A stretch of DNA of 64,000 bases from Aliiroseovarius marinus (GCF_004360145.1 NZ_ML178714.1:141474-205473); one strand, 5' to 3'. Positions 50,793-61,745 are shown, counted from the first letter of the stretch. Notes: generated by a model not told the origin, from the letters alone. Made by a program: numbers and translations.

Positions 50793-53700
50793 TTATTCTG
50801 CAGCGGCCTTGCCGCTGCCCGGTTTGGGGTCCGGTTCGGGTTGCAGCGCCTCGGCTGTGGCCGGGGGTGGGGTCTCGGTGACCACTGGCTCGGGGGTGTC
50901 CTCGGCAGGGGCCGGATCGTCCTCGACCCATTGCAGTTCGTGCAGTTCCTGTTTCTTGGCGGCCTTTTCCAACACCCTGTCACGGGCAATCTGGCCCGAG
51001 CTGTGTGCAAGACTTTCCAGAACCGTGAACGACCGATAGGCGCCCGCGGATACCCAGACCCGCAGGGCCAGCATGGACGGCGTGAAGACCAGCGTCAGAA
51101 CAGTCGCGATGCCCAGACCGAAGACCACGGCGGTCGCCAGCTGCTTCCACCACAGCGCGGTCGGGCTGTCGATCGAATAGCCGCCGCCAAAGAAGTCCAA
51201 CGACAGGCCGAACATCATCGGTGCCAGACCGGCCATCGTGGTGATGGTGGTTAGCAGAACGGGACGGATGCGCGCTTCGGCCGTGCGGGTGATCGCCTCT
51301 ATCCGGGGCATATGGCTGGCATAGTCCTGATAGGTGTCGATCAACACGATGTTGTTGTTCACCACGATCCCCGCCAGCGCAACGATCCCGGTCCCGGTCA
51401 TGATAATCGAGAACGGCTGTTGCATCACCATCATCCCGATCAGCACGCCCGTGGTGGACAGGACCACCGCCAAAAGCACCAGAACCGAGTTATAGATGCT
51501 GTTGAACTGCGCCAGAAGGATGATGAACATCAACCCAAGCGCGCCGATGAAAGCCTGCCCCAAGAAGGCTTGGCTTTCTGCCTCGTCTTCCTGATCGCCG
51601 GTCCATTCATAGCTGATACCATCTGGCAGGCCGGTCGTGTCGATCCAGTCGGTCAGCGTGGCAATACGCTCGGCAGGCGTGACGGGGGTGCGGGTTAGGT
51701 CCGCATTTTCGGCCATCAGCGCGTCGGCGTCTTCCAACGGGACGATCTGATCGAATCCACTGTCATCGGTCAGGCGCACGAGATCGCCGACCACAGCGGC
51801 TTTGATGTCGTAGTAGCGGCTTTGATCGACACGGTCGATTTGGGCGAAGCTTGGCACCGGCGTGCGGGTGACGAAGTTTGACAACGGCACCAACCCGCCC
51901 GGTGTGCGCAGACGTAGGGTGTCCAGTGTGGACAGCACGCGGTCTTCTTCTGGCAGGCGGACGCGGATCTCGATTTCCTCGTCCGAGCTGTCGACCCGCA
52001 TTGTATCCAAGAGGATCCCGTTGGTGATCAGCTGCACCATGCCGCCCACGGTGGCGACGTTGGTGCCAAAGCGCCCAGCCTCGGCCACGTCAACTTGAAG
52101 CTGCCAGTCGATTCCGGGCAGGGGCAGAGTGTCTTCGATGGCGTTCAGGCCGGGGGTGCTTTCGAACTTTGCGACTGCAACTTCAGTCGCGGCTTGCAGG
52201 ACCTCCCAATTGTCGCCCTTCAAGCGCAGATGCACGGGCTTGGCCGATGCCGGACCGCGGTTCAGGTTCAGAACTTCGATCCGAATGCCAGGGATGGTTT
52301 TCAGCGCTTCTTCCAGCCGCAGCATCACGGCATCGCCATCATATTCCGGGTCAATCTCGTGCGTTTTGAACGGGATGATGCCGAACAAAGGCGCGTCTTT
52401 CTCGATCGAGGGGCGGTCGGCCCAGGCGACAAGTTCGATCTGCAACTGCCCCACCGTGTCGCGCGGCCCCGAGGCGCCACCGGTGTTCTGGTTCAGACCG
52501 CCTGCGCCTGCAAAGGCAAAGACGCTTTCGATGCCCTTGGTGTTCAGCGCGATTTCCTCGGCCTGACGGACCATAGCGTCTTTTTCGGCCACACTCAGGT
52601 TGCCGCGTCCGCGCACGTACACGATGGCCTGTTCGGGCTCGCTGTCGGTGAAAAACTCGACCCCAAGGCTGTTGCGGCTGAAGGTGATGAAAGTGCCGAC
52701 CACGAAGGTGACGACCAACGCGATCGAGACAATCGGCATGATCGGATTGCCCGCGATGAAGTGGATCACACGGCCAAACGCGGTGCGCTGATAGCCGCCG
52801 TGGATGTGATCATCTTCACGGTGCCACGGCATGTGCCAGTCGATGGAGCCCATCGCGATGGACGTCCCCGACGCCCCGATCAGGAACATCAGTGCGCCCG
52901 GCAGAATGGCCATCGCGCCCTCGATCGGGCTAGTGCCGCCGAAGATATAACCGGGGTTCAAAAGCTGCAGGGCCGACAGGAACAGCACATAGGCGAAGAT
53001 CAGTGCCAGCGGCACCCGCACCCAGATCGGCGCGAATGACAGGGCTTTCGATAGTGTGCCAAACAGGCGGCTGATCCGGCCCGAAACCCCGCCGACCACC
53101 GGCAGATAGACCAGCGCCACCAGAAGCGAGGCAGAAAGCACGTAGATCAGCGTCTTGGGCAGCCAGCCCATGAACTGACCCGGAATGCCGGGCCAGAACA
53201 GCATCGGCAGGAAGGCACATAGCGTGGTCGCAGTCGAGCTGACGATGGGCCAGAACATCCGCTTGGCGGCCATCGTGTAGGCCTGCATGGGGCCGACTCC
53301 CAGCTTGATCTTCTTGTCCGCGTACTCAACCACCACGATGGCCCCGTCGACCAGCATCCCCACGGCCAAGATCAACCCGAACATCACGATGTTCGAGATT
53401 GTGACGCCAAGCGCGCCGAACAGGGCGAAGGTCAAAAGGAACGAGGTTGGGATTGCGAACCCCACCAGCAGGGCCGGGCGGGTGCCCAAGGCGCCCAGAA
53501 CCACGATCATCACCAGCGCAATCGCGGTCACGACCGAGCCTTCCAGCTGGCGCACCATGCTGTCCACGATGATGGATTGGTCGTTCGAGGTACCGACCCA
53601 GACGGCTTTTTGCAGCTCGGGCGGCCATTCTTCGCGGGTTTCATCCACGACGCGGCGTACCTCGGCGGCGGTGCCGATCAAGTTGAAGCCTTTGCGTTTG

Positions 53701-54551
53701 ACCACTTGCAGCGCCACGGTGGTGTCGCCGTTGAAGCGCGCCGTTCCTTCGCGGTCCTCAAAAGTCAGGCGGATCGTCGCCAGATCGCCCAGCGTGACGA
53801 CGCTGTCGTCGTTCACTTTGATGGGCAGGTCATAGATGTCCTGCAGCTCGTCAAACGAGGACGGGATCTTGACGGCGGTCGAGCCCGTGGGCGTCTTGAT
53901 ATCCCCCGCTGCGATCAGCTGGTTGTTGTTTTGCACAACCGAGATCAGCTCGCCCGCGGTGACGTTATAGGCTTCCAGCTTCAAGGGGTCGATTTCGACC
54001 TCGATCATCTCGTCGCGATAGCCAGCTAGCGAGGCTTCCAGCACGCTGTCCAGCGCCTCGAGCCGGTCTTGCAGATCGCGTGCGATTTGGACCAGCGTGC
54101 GTTCAGGCACATTGCCGGTCAGGTTCACGATGATGATCGGAAATTCCGAGAAGTTGATCTCGTTCACCGAATAGCTATCGGCCCCCATTGGGAAATCCGC
54201 TTCGGCGTTGTTCATCGCGTCGCGCACGTCCGCCATGACCTTGGTCTTGTCCCAGCCGAACTCGAACTCCAGCGCCACACCGGCATAGCCCTCGGCCGCG
54301 GTGGCGGACATGGTTTTCAAGCCATCAATATCGGCCAGCTCGGTCTCCATCGGGCGGACCAGAAGCTGTTCGGCATCTGCGGCGGAAATGCCGGGGAAGG
54401 GGACCGAAACGAACAAAGCCGGAATTTCGATATCCGGCTCGCCTTCTTTCGGCAGGCTGACATAGGCAATCGTGCCTGCCAGAACCGACAGGATCACGAA
54501 GGCTATGACCATACGGGCCCGTTCAGAGGCCCAGTCGATGATCGCGGTCAT
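50793..54551 (-). CDS. RND-family efflux transporter (AcrB/MdtB type)
   Basis: 1252 residues, somewhat longer than typical ~1030 RND pumps because of a loop insertion near mid-protein and a Pro/Glu-rich tail. Helix 1 IIDWASERARMVIAFVILSVLAG, the FPGISAADAEQLLVRPMETEL porter start, the helix-4 motif LILAVGMLVDGAIVVVEYADK with its proton-relay Asp, and the second-half VALAGIVVNNNIVLIDTYQ. Substrate unknown. Its start overlaps the adaptor gene end by 4 bases. No outer-membrane channel gene is adjacent. Confidence 0.93.
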   Translation of the reverse strand: MTAIIDWASERARMVIAFVILSVLAGTIAYVSLPKEGEPDIEIPALFVSVPFPGISAADAEQLLVRPMETELADIDGLKTMSATAAEGYAGVALEFEFGWDKTKVMADVRDAMNNAEADFPMGADSYSVNEINFSEFPIIIVNLTGNVPERTLVQIARDLQDRLEALDSVLEASLAGYRDEMIEVEIDPLKLEAYNVTAGELISVVQNNNQLIAAGDIKTPTGSTAVKIPSSFDELQDIYDLPIKVNDDSVVTLGDLATIRLTFEDREGTARFNGDTTVALQVVKRKGFNLIGTAAEVRRVVDETREEWPPELQKAVWVGTSNDQSIIVDSMVRQLEGSVVTAIALVMIVVLGALGTRPALLVGFAIPTSFLLTFALFGALGVTISNIVMFGLILAVGMLVDGAIVVVEYADKKIKLGVGPMQAYTMAAKRMFWPIVSSTATTLCAFLPMLFWPGIPGQFMGWLPKTLIYVLSASLLVALVYLPVVGGVSGRISRLFGTLSKALSFAPIWVRVPLALIFAYVLFLSALQLLNPGYIFGGTSPIEGAMAILPGALMFLIGASGTSIAMGSIDWHMPWHREDDHIHGGYQRTAFGRVIHFIAGNPIMPIVSIALVVTFVVGTFITFSRNSLGVEFFTDSEPEQAIVYVRGRGNLSVAEKDAMVRQAEEIALNTKGIESVFAFAGAGGLNQNTGGASGPRDTVGQLQIELVAWADRPSIEKDAPLFGIIPFKTHEIDPEYDGDAVMLRLEEALKTIPGIRIEVLNLNRGPASAKPVHLRLKGDNWEVLQAATEVAVAKFESTPGLNAIEDTLPLPGIDWQLQVDVAEAGRFGTNVATVGGMVQLITNGILLDTMRVDSSDEEIEIRVRLPEEDRVLSTLDTLRLRTPGGLVPLSNFVTRTPVPSFAQIDRVDQSRYYDIKAAVVGDLVRLTDDSGFDQIVPLEDADALMAENADLTRTPVTPAERIATLTDWIDTTGLPDGISYEWTGDQEDEAESQAFLGQAFIGALGLMFIILLAQFNSIYNSVLVLLAVVLSTTGVLIGMMVMQQPFSIIMTGTGIVALAGIVVNNNIVLIDTYQDYASHMPRIEAITRTAEARIRPVLLTTITTMAGLAPMMFGLSLDFFGGGYSIDSPTALWWKQLATAVVFGLGIATVLTLVFTPSMLALRVWVSAGAYRSFTVLESLAHSSGQIARDRVLEKAAKKQELHELQWVEDDPAPAEDTPEPVVTETPPPATAEALQPEPDPKPGSGKAAAE

Positions 54552-55774
54552 AACCCGGTCTCCTGATAGGTGATCGCAAGGGCAGATCCGTCAGTGACAT
54601 AATGGTGGCCGATGATGATCACGTCAGCGGCGTCCCCTAGGCCAGCGACCCAAACACCTTTCAGGCTGTCGCGCACAACGGTGATGGGCATGAAGCCCGC
54701 GATATCGCCGTCCAGTGCAACGCGCACGCCCAGATTGCCGTCGTCGTTCAGCGTCAGGGCGCTTTGCGGTAACAGATGCGCCTCGGTGCCTTGGCCGGTC
54801 GCCACGATCTCGGCAGTCTGTCCGGCGCGCACGGGCGCCTCGCCCTCGGCGGGGATCACTTCGACATCTACGCGGAAGGTGCGGGTAACGGGATCTGCGG
54901 TGTCGGCCACAAAGCTAACCGTGCCTTGCAGCATCCGGCCCGAGGCCAGACGGACAGTCGCCGTCAATCCGGTCGAGAGTTGGTCAACCAGAAGCTCGGA
55001 CACGAAGCCCACGACGCGCACGGGATTGTATTGCACCAAGGTGGCGCAATCTGCGCCGGGCTGCAGCAGGGTGCCGATGTCGGCGGTGTCGGTTTCCAAC
55101 TCGCCTGCAAAGGGCGCGCGGATTTCAAGGCGCTCGATCTCGCGCTCGGCGGCGGCAACAGCGGCGCTGGCCGACTGGATCGCGGCATCAGATGTGGCGG
55201 CGCCCGATTGGGCCGAAATGACGCCAGCCCGTGCAGCTTCCACGCCAGCACGGGCATTGGCGACGCGGGTGTCAGATGCAAAGCCACCTTCTGACAGTTT
55301 CTCGGCTGCTGTCAGATTGATGGTGGCCTCGTCCAACCGGGCTTGCGCCTCGATCACGCGGGCCTCGGCCTCGGGGGCGCGGGCCTTGGCTTCGGCCAGA
55401 CGGGCCTTGGCTTCGGCAAGGCTGGCATCCCGCGTGCCGGGATCAAGGCGGCACATCACGTCGCCCTTGGCAACGGTCGTCCCCTTGGCAAGCTTATCGG
55501 AAATGACCTGACCCGAGGTTTCGGCGCGCAGCTCAACCCGGCGCGTCGCTTCAGTCCGACCACGGATGACGATAGGAGTTTCAATCTCGCGTGCGATAGA
55601 CTTCAGAACGACAACCGAAAGGCCGGTTTGATCATCGTTGCTGTTCTTGGCTTCTGCCGTAATCTCGGCAGCCTCGGTCACACCGGCAGCTTCGTCTAAG
55701 GTATCGCGCTGGAACACAAGCATGAACAAGCCCGCAACGACCAGTAATGCGGTCAAAATAGGGAATAGGCGCAT
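54548..55774 (-). CDS. RND periplasmic adaptor (HlyD-like membrane fusion protein)
   Basis: 408 residues. N-terminal uncleaved-looking anchor (LFPILTALLVVAGLFMLVFQ), a lipoyl half (VVLKSIAREIETPIVIRGRTEATRRVELRAETSGQVI), a long Ala/Glu coiled coil (SLAEAKARLAEAKARAPEAEARVIEAQARLDEA, residues ~115-205), then lipoyl and beta-barrel parts. It bridges the RND pump to an outer-membrane channel. The first gene of the two-gene operon, on the minus strand. Confidence 0.92.
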   Translation of the reverse strand: MRLFPILTALLVVAGLFMLVFQRDTLDEAAGVTEAAEITAEAKNSNDDQTGLSVVVLKSIAREIETPIVIRGRTEATRRVELRAETSGQVISDKLAKGTTVAKGDVMCRLDPGTRDASLAEAKARLAEAKARAPEAEARVIEAQARLDEATINLTAAEKLSEGGFASDTRVANARAGVEAARAGVISAQSGAATSDAAIQSASAAVAAAEREIERLEIRAPFAGELETDTADIGTLLQPGADCATLVQYNPVRVVGFVSELLVDQLSTGLTATVRLASGRMLQGTVSFVADTADPVTRTFRVDVEVIPAEGEAPVRAGQTAEIVATGQGTEAHLLPQSALTLNDDGNLGVRVALDGDIAGFMPITVVRDSLKGVWVAGLGDAADVIIIGHHYVTDGSALAITYQETGL

Positions 55775-55975
55775 GACCCCTCCTGATGGGTAATGTTTTG
55801 CGGTTGAACATAGGTATTCCTGTTCGCGGTAACAAGCTTGCCCCTAGGTGAACTTGATCACGGTTTGTGATCGGAAAGATCGCCGAAACTGCTTTATCGC
55901 TCTGTCGGGTTGATGCCTCTTGGCATCGGGGCTTCGTTGGGGCAAAAGAAAGCGACTGAAATCGGAGGCAAACCC

Positions 55976-56614
55976 GTGAGCGACACAGACAGTTTCATTG
56001 ATGAAGTGAGCGAAGAGGTTCGCCGGGATAAGCTGTATGGCATGATGCGCCGCTATGGCTGGATCGCGGTTGTGGCCGTGGTCGCCGTGGTGGGCGGTGC
56101 GGCCTATAACGAATGGCGCAAAGCCAGCGCACAGACCGCAGCCGAGGCGTTTGGAGACGCCATTTTGGAAGCGGAAGGCATCGAAGATCCGCAAGCCAGA
56201 ATCGCAGCCCTTCAGGGGATCGCGGGCGAGGGCACACAAACCGCCATTCTGAACCTGCTGCTGGCGGGCGACAGTGGCGATGTTTCCGCCGATGCGCTGG
56301 GGCAGATTGCGGCTGATGCGTCGCTGCCCGATCATTTCCGCCATCTGGCAATGCTGCGCCTGGCGCAGATGCAGGATGATGCCGGATCGCTGGACGAGGT
56401 ACGCAGCCTGCTGGCGCCGGTCGTTGTGGCCGGTGCGCCTTACCGTGTGCTGGGCGAAGAGGCCTTGGCCCTGGCCGAGCTGCGCGCAGGGGACGAAGCG
56501 GCGGCGATTAGCCGATTGCAGGCGCTTCTGCTGGACGATGAGGCCACGACAGCCTTGCGTCGTCGGGCAACTCAGTTGATTGTGGCGCTAGGGGGCACGC
56601 CAGAGGCATCCTGA
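55976..56614 (+). CDS. YfgM-like TPR/DUF2133-type membrane-anchored protein
   Basis: 212 residues from the GTG at 55976 (MSDTDSFIDEVSEEVRRDKLYGMM), which has GGAGG eight bases upstream; the ATG at 55910 is poorly supported. One membrane helix (IAVVAVVAVVGGAAYNEW, residues ~30-48), then helical TPR-like repeats rich in Ala/Leu. The yfgM-bamB-der order is the same as in E. coli, where YfgM is an ancillary SecYEG chaperone partner. That role is inferred from synteny. Confidence 0.87.
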   Translation: MSDTDSFIDEVSEEVRRDKLYGMMRRYGWIAVVAVVAVVGGAAYNEWRKASAQTAAEAFGDAILEAEGIEDPQARIAALQGIAGEGTQTAILNLLLAGDSGDVSADALGQIAADASLPDHFRHLAMLRLAQMQDDAGSLDEVRSLLAPVVVAGAPYRVLGEEALALAELRAGDEAAAISRLQALLLDDEATTALRRRATQLIVALGGTPEAS

Positions 56615-56675
56615 TCGTCAGGTTTTGCCACAAGCCTTTGATGAAATTTATAAGAGTCCTTTTTGGGGGGTTAAC

Positions 56676-58025
56676 GTGAAATTCAAATTCAGCGCCGCGC
56701 TTCTTACCTCGATGAGCATTCTGGCAGCCTGTTCCACGCCGGAATACATCCTGCCGGGCGAGCGCGAGGATCTTCGCAGCCCGAACCCTCAGACTCTCGG
56801 GGCCGATGCCGCGGACGCGGCCATTGCTGCCCGCGCCGAAACCGAACAAGAGGACGGCCCGCGCCCCATCACTTTGCCCGCCACAGTGAACCACACCAGC
56901 TGGACCCATCTGGGCGGTTCGCCTTCGCATCAGGTGCAGCACGCATCATTGTCGGCCAATCCGCAGCTGATCTGGAGCGCGCCGATCGGGCAGGGCAATG
57001 ACCGAAAACACCGCATCACGGCCGAACCCGTCGTGGCGGATGGCCGGATCTTCACGCTGGACAGCCGCGCTCAGGTGGTCGCGACCTCGACTGCGGGGGC
57101 AAGCCTTTGGGCGCGGGACCTGACACCGGGCTCGGATCGTTCGGATGATGCCTCGGGCGGCGGTCTGGCTTATGCGAACGGCACGCTGTTCGTGTCCTCG
57201 GGCTTTGGCATCGTGTCGGCACTGGACGCCGCGACCGGCAACGTGAAATGGCAACAACGCATGGACGCGCCCGGATCGGGTGCACCCGCAGCCGTGGGTG
57301 GTCTGGTATATGTGGTCAGCCGCGACAACACCGCATGGGCGATGGACGCCGCCACCGGCAAGGTGAAATGGCGCCTGACCGGCACGCCAAGCTCGGACGG
57401 CGTTGTGGGCGTCTCGTCGCCAGCGGTGACCGAGCGCGTGGTGCTGCTGCCGTTTGGGTCGGGTGAAATCGTTGCTGCTCTGAAAAAGGGTGGGACACGT
57501 ACGTGGTCCAGCCTGATCGCGGGCGAACGCGTGGGCCGCGCCTATACTCAAGTCACTGATATCACGGGTGAACCCGTCGTGAAGAACGGCGTAATCTACA
57601 CCGGTAGCTCGGCTGGGCGCACCGTTGCCCTGAACCTGTCGGGTGAACGCCTGTGGACCGCGAAAGAAGGCGCCACCAGCCCTGTCTGGGTCACGGGTGG
57701 TTCGGTCTTCATGGTCTCGGACGAAAGCGAAATCGTGCGTCTGGACGCGACCACTGGTGAACGCATCTGGGGTACGCGCCTGCCGTATTTCACCAAGCGC
57801 CAAGCGCGCAAGATCAAGCGTATCCACGCCAATCTTGGCCCGGTTCTGGCCGGTGGAAAGCTGTGGGTTGCGTCTTCGGACGGGTTCATGCGTGGCTATA
57901 ATCCGGTGGATGGCAGCCTGATCACGCAGACCGCACTTCCCGGCGGCGCGGCTACGCGCCCGGTCGTCGTGAACGGTGTTGCCTACGTGGTCGCGCGCGA
58001 CGGCAAACTTCTGGCTTTGCGCTGA
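56676..58025 (+). CDS. bamB: Outer-membrane assembly lipoprotein BamB
   Basis: 449 residues from the GTG at 56676, preceded by GGGGGG; the ATG at 56625 gives no better signal. Lipobox SILAACS (Cys near residue 20). The mature protein shows repeated WxxxLxxxxG-like PQQ propeller blades (GIVSALDAATGNVKWQQRM, AWAMDAATGKVKWRLTG, IVRLDATTGERIWGTRLP). BamB scaffolds the BAM complex at the inner face of the outer membrane. der follows at 47 bases. Confidence 0.94.
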   Translation: MKFKFSAALLTSMSILAACSTPEYILPGEREDLRSPNPQTLGADAADAAIAARAETEQEDGPRPITLPATVNHTSWTHLGGSPSHQVQHASLSANPQLIWSAPIGQGNDRKHRITAEPVVADGRIFTLDSRAQVVATSTAGASLWARDLTPGSDRSDDASGGGLAYANGTLFVSSGFGIVSALDAATGNVKWQQRMDAPGSGAPAAVGGLVYVVSRDNTAWAMDAATGKVKWRLTGTPSSDGVVGVSSPAVTERVVLLPFGSGEIVAALKKGGTRTWSSLIAGERVGRAYTQVTDITGEPVVKNGVIYTGSSAGRTVALNLSGERLWTAKEGATSPVWVTGGSVFMVSDESEIVRLDATTGERIWGTRLPYFTKRQARKIKRIHANLGPVLAGGKLWVASSDGFMRGYNPVDGSLITQTALPGGAATRPVVVNGVAYVVARDGKLLALR

Positions 58026-58072
58026 CTTAAAAACCGTGTATGCGGGGCGCTTGATGTGACCCGGAGATCAAA

Positions 58073-59533
58073 ATGAGCTTCACCCTCGCCATTGTGGGGC
58101 GCCCGAATGTGGGCAAATCGACCCTGTTCAACCGACTGGTTGGCAAGCGTCTTGCGCTGGTGGATGACCAGCCGGGCGTAACCCGTGACCTGCGCGAAGG
58201 CGAGGCCCGGTTGGGGAACCTGCGGTTTACCGTGATCGACACGGCGGGTCTGGAAGAAGCGACGGATGAAAGCCTTCAGGGCCGGATGCGCCGCCTGACC
58301 GAACGCGCGGTGGAAATGGCTGACGCTTGCTTGTTCCTTGTGGACGGTCGCGCAGGGATCCTGCCTGCAGACGAAGTGTTTGCCGACATCCTGCGCCGCA
58401 AGAATGCCCACGTCATTCTGGCTGCCAACAAGGCCGAGGGCAAAGCCGCCGACGCTGGCGTGATCGAGGCCTATTCGCTTGGCCTTGGCGAGCCCGTGCG
58501 CATGTCTGCCGAACATGGCGAAGGCATGGGCGAGCTTTTGATGGCGCTGGAACCTATCGCCAAGGAATTCGAAGCCCGCGCGGCTGAATCCGCCCCCGAG
58601 ACCGAGGTCGAGATCGATGCGGACAGCGACGAAGACGCCCCGGTTCTGCCGACCCGTGACAAGCCGCTTCAGGTCGCCGTCATTGGTCGCCCGAATGCGG
58701 GCAAGTCGACGTTGATCAACAAGCTGATCGGCGAAGAGCGTCTGCTGACCGGACCCGAAGCGGGGATCACCCGCGACTCGATTTCGCTGAAGTTCGACTG
58801 GAACGGAACGCCGACCCGGATTTTCGACACTGCTGGGATGCGTAAACGTGCGAAAGTACAAGAGAAGCTCGAAAAGCTGTCCGTATCTGACGGTTTGCGC
58901 GCGGTGAAATTCGCCGAGGTGGTTGTGGTCCTGCTGGACGCCGCCATTCCGTTCGAACAGCAAGACCTGCGTATCGCGGATCTAGCGGAACGCGAAGGCC
59001 GTGCCGTGGTCATCGCCGTGAACAAATGGGACGTCGAGCCCGAGAAGCAAGCCAAGTTGAAAGGCTTGCTGGAAGCCTTCAATCGCCTGCTGCCACAGCT
59101 GCGCGGGGCGCCTCTCGTGACAATCTCGGCCAAGACAGGCCGGGGAATGGACCGCCTGCACGAGGCCGTCATGCGCGCCTATGACGTGTGGAACCGCCGC
59201 GTGAAAACCGCACATCTGAACGGCTGGCTGGCCGAGATGGTTTCGGCGCACCCGCCCCCCGCACCGGGTGGTCGCCGCATCAAGCTGCGCTATATGACTC
59301 AGGCCAAGACGCGCCCGCCGGGGTTCATTGTGATGTGTTCGCATCCCGACAAGCTGCCCGACAGCTATTCACGCTACCTGATCAATGGTCTGCGTGAAGA
59401 TTTCGACATGCCGGGCACGCCCATTCGCCTGACGATGCGTGGGCAGGGGGACAAGAACCCCTATAAAAACCGCAAGAAATCAACGCCCTCGCGGTTGCGG
59501 AAGCACCTTGGGAAAGGCCGTGCGGACGAATAG
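58073..59533 (+). CDS. der: GTPase Der (EngA)
   Basis: 50S subunit assembly GTPase of 486 residues with two G domains and a C-terminal KH-like domain. G1 of domain 1 is GRPNVGKST (residue ~8), its G3 DTAGLEE and G4 ANKAEG, which has Glu in place of the usual NKxD Asp, seen in this family. Domain 2 has [20 protein letters not shown] and VNKWDV. The KH part ends [18 protein letters not shown] 58073 has CGGAG upstream. Terminated by a strong hairpin. Confidence 0.97.
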   Translation: MSFTLAIVGRPNVGKSTLFNRLVGKRLALVDDQPGVTRDLREGEARLGNLRFTVIDTAGLEEATDESLQGRMRRLTERAVEMADACLFLVDGRAGILPADEVFADILRRKNAHVILAANKAEGKAADAGVIEAYSLGLGEPVRMSAEHGEGMGELLMALEPIAKEFEARAAESAPETEVEIDADSDEDAPVLPTRDKPLQVAVIGRPNAGKSTLINKLIGEERLLTGPEAGITRDSISLKFDWNGTPTRIFDTAGMRKRAKVQEKLEKLSVSDGLRAVKFAEVVVVLLDAAIPFEQQDLRIADLAEREGRAVVIAVNKWDVEPEKQAKLKGLLEAFNRLLPQLRGAPLVTISAKTGRGMDRLHEAVMRAYDVWNRRVKTAHLNGWLAEMVSAHPPPAPGGRRIKLRYMTQAKTRPPGFIVMCSHPDKLPDSYSRYLINGLREDFDMPGTPIRLTMRGQGDKNPYKNRKKSTPSRLRKHLGKGRADE

Positions 59534-59563
59534 ATCCTGCGCTGATCCTGCTGAAAACTACGA

Positions 59564-59600
59564 ACTCCGCCCGCGACCAAACGGGCGGAGTTTCGCTTTT
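59564..59600 (+). terminator. Rho-independent terminator of der
   Basis: Perfect 10-base arms ACTCCGCCCG (59564-59573) and CGGGCGGAGT (59582-59591), followed by TTCGCTTTT. Closes the yfgM-bamB-der unit. Confidence 0.85.
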
Positions 59601-59623
59601 CCGGGGAAAATGACTCTCGGTTC

Positions 59624-59641
59624 GCGTCATTTCTCTGTCAT
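59624..59641 (+). promoter_or_regulatory. PHO-box-like site upstream of cpdB
   Basis: GCGTCAT (59624-59630), TTCT, CTGTCAT (59635-59641): two direct repeats 11 bases apart, the second a full match to the PhoB half-site. A TAGCAT -10-like element follows 10 bases later (59652-59657), the spacing expected at PhoB-activated promoters. Confidence 0.55.
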
Positions 59642-59689
59642 GCTGAGACCCTAGCATTCAAAAAATCATACAACAGGACCGAGGTTCCC

Positions 59690-61648
59690 ATGCCTATTAC
59701 TCTGACACGCCGCGGTTTTCTGGCCAGCACCGCCGGCTTCATCGCGCTTCATCCATACTCTGTACAAGCATCTTCCAATCAGGCGCATCTGCGCATTATG
59801 GAGACAACCGACCTGCACGTGCATGTCTTCCCTTATGACTACTACTCGGATCGCGAGACCGATCGCGTCGGTCTGGCGCGCACAGCATCCCTGATCAATG
59901 ATGTCCGGGCCGAGGCAACCAATTCGCTGCTTCTGGACAATGGCGACTTTTTACAGGGCAACCCGATGGGCGACTATATCGCCTATGAACGTGGCATGAA
60001 GGAAGGTGATACCCACCCGATCATCAATGCCATGAACACGCTTGGCTATGATGCCTCGACGCTGGGCAATCACGAGTTCAACTATGGTTTGGATTTCCTG
60101 ATGAAATCTTTGGCCGGATCGAACTTTCCTGTGGTTTGTGCGAACGTCGCGAAACAGCTGGGCGCGACCCCGCGCGAAGACGACACGCTGTTGCCACCCT
60201 ATGTGATCGTCGAACGTACCATCACCAATGGCGCAGGCACCACGCAACCCATCAAGATCGGGTTCATCGGCTTTGTGCCGCCACAAGTCATGAACTGGGA
60301 CCGCCGCCATCTGGAAGGCAATGTGCAGGCGCGCGACATCGTCGAGGCCGCCAAGGCTTATATCCCGCAAATGCGCGAGGAAGGCGCAGATCTGATCATC
60401 GCGCTGTCGCATTCGGGCATCGGTGCGGCGGATCATTCGGATGGGATGGAGAACGCCTCGATCCCGCTGGCGGCCATTGATGGCATCGACGCGATCCTGA
60501 CCGGGCATTCGCACCTTGTCTTCCCGTCCTCGACTTATGCCGATTTCCCCGGTGTGGATGTGGACCGCGGCACGATCATGAGCACCCCCGCCGTGATGGG
60601 CGGGTTTTGGGGCTCGCATATGGGTCTGATCGACCTCTTGATCGAACACGATGGCGGCGCATGGCGCGTGGTGTCCCACACGTCCGAGGCGCGCCCGATC
60701 TATAAACGGAACGAAGATCGCTCGATCACGGCTCTGGTCGATAGCGTATCGGCGGTTCTGGCCTCGGTCCAAACTGATCACGACGAGACGCTGGCCTATG
60801 TGCGCCGCGCGGTGGGTAAGACAGACGCCCCGCTGCACAGCTATTTCGCGCTGGTGGCGGATGATCCGTCCGTCCAGATCGTATCCAACGCCCAAACCTG
60901 GTACATCCAACAGATGATGCAGGGGACAGAACACGAAGGTCTGCCGATCCTGTCCGCCGCTGCGCCCTTCAAGGCGGGTGGCCGGGGTGGTCCGGACTAT
61001 TACACCGATGTGGCTGTGGGGGATGTGGCGATCAAGAATGTCGCGGACCTGTACCTCTATCCCAACACGGTCCGGGCGGTCCGCATCAACGGTGCAACGG
61101 TGCGCGAATGGCTGGAACGGTCCGCGGGCATGTTCAACCAGATCGACGCGGGCAGCGAAGATGCTGTGCTTTTGAACCCTGACTTCCCGTCTTACAATTT
61201 CGACGTGATCGACGGCGTGACCTATGAAATCGATCTGAGCCAACCCTCGCGCTACAACAAGAAGGGCGAAGTTGTAGCCCCCGATGCCCATCGCATCGCG
61301 AATCTCAGCTTCAACGGGCAACCGATTGATGACGCGCAGGAGTTCATAGTTGCGACCAACAACTATCGCGCCGGAGGCGGCGGCAGCTTCCCCGGGGCGG
61401 ATGGCTCGACGACGGTATTTGAAGGGCCAGATACCAACCGTGACGTGATCGTGCGCTATATCGTTGAACAGGGCACCGTCAGCCCTAAAGCCGACGCCAA
61501 CTGGCGTTTTGCCCCGATGGAGGACACAACGGTCCTGTTTGAAACCGGACCCGCCGCAGCACCGCACGCGGGCAATGTGGAAGGCGTCACAATTGAAGAG
61601 GCAGGCACCAGCGATACGGGGTTTGCACTCTTCCGCATTACGCTCTAG
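59690..61648 (+). CDS. cpdB: Periplasmic 2',3'-cyclic-nucleotide 2'-phosphodiesterase/3'-nucleotidase
   Basis: 652 residues with a Tat-like signal [16 protein letters not shown]-terminal metallophosphatase: [58 protein letters not shown] supply the dinuclear metal ligands. C-terminal 5'-nucleotidase domain: [31 protein letters not shown] and [19 protein letters not shown]. Scavenges phosphate and nucleosides from external nucleotides. A PHO-box-like site lies 49-66 bases upstream. Confidence 0.94.
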   Translation: MPITLTRRGFLASTAGFIALHPYSVQASSNQAHLRIMETTDLHVHVFPYDYYSDRETDRVGLARTASLINDVRAEATNSLLLDNGDFLQGNPMGDYIAYERGMKEGDTHPIINAMNTLGYDASTLGNHEFNYGLDFLMKSLAGSNFPVVCANVAKQLGATPREDDTLLPPYVIVERTITNGAGTTQPIKIGFIGFVPPQVMNWDRRHLEGNVQARDIVEAAKAYIPQMREEGADLIIALSHSGIGAADHSDGMENASIPLAAIDGIDAILTGHSHLVFPSSTYADFPGVDVDRGTIMSTPAVMGGFWGSHMGLIDLLIEHDGGAWRVVSHTSEARPIYKRNEDRSITALVDSVSAVLASVQTDHDETLAYVRRAVGKTDAPLHSYFALVADDPSVQIVSNAQTWYIQQMMQGTEHEGLPILSAAAPFKAGGRGGPDYYTDVAVGDVAIKNVADLYLYPNTVRAVRINGATVREWLERSAGMFNQIDAGSEDAVLLNPDFPSYNFDVIDGVTYEIDLSQPSRYNKKGEVVAPDAHRIANLSFNGQPIDDAQEFIVATNNYRAGGGGSFPGADGSTTVFEGPDTNRDVIVRYIVEQGTVSPKADANWRFAPMEDTTVLFETGPAAAPHAGNVEGVTIEEAGTSDTGFALFRITL

Positions 61649-61655
61649 CCACCAA

Positions 61656-61690
61656 AAAGGGCCGCCCGATACCGGCGGCCCTTATTTTCT
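61656..61690 (+). terminator. Rho-independent terminator of cpdB
   Basis: GGGCCGCC (61659-61666) and GGCGGCCC (61674-61681) around CGATACC, then TTATTTT, which merges into repeat copy 7. Confidence 0.8.
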
Positions 61691-61742
61691 TGCTCTAAAT
61701 ATCCTGGGGTGAGCCCCGGACGGGGCGAGGGGCAAAGCCCCT
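61684..61742 (+). repeat. Intergenic repeat family, copy 7
   Basis: ATTTTCTTG (61684-61692), CTCTAAATATCCTGGGG, GCCCCGGACGGGGC hairpin and AGGGGCAAAGCCCCT hairpin, ending four bases before the nlpD-like stop in a convergent gap. Confidence 0.75.
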
Positions 61743-61745
61743 GCT

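Noticed and set aside
59951-61567. 538-codon open frame on the minus strand
   Set aside because: Antisense shadow of cpdB.
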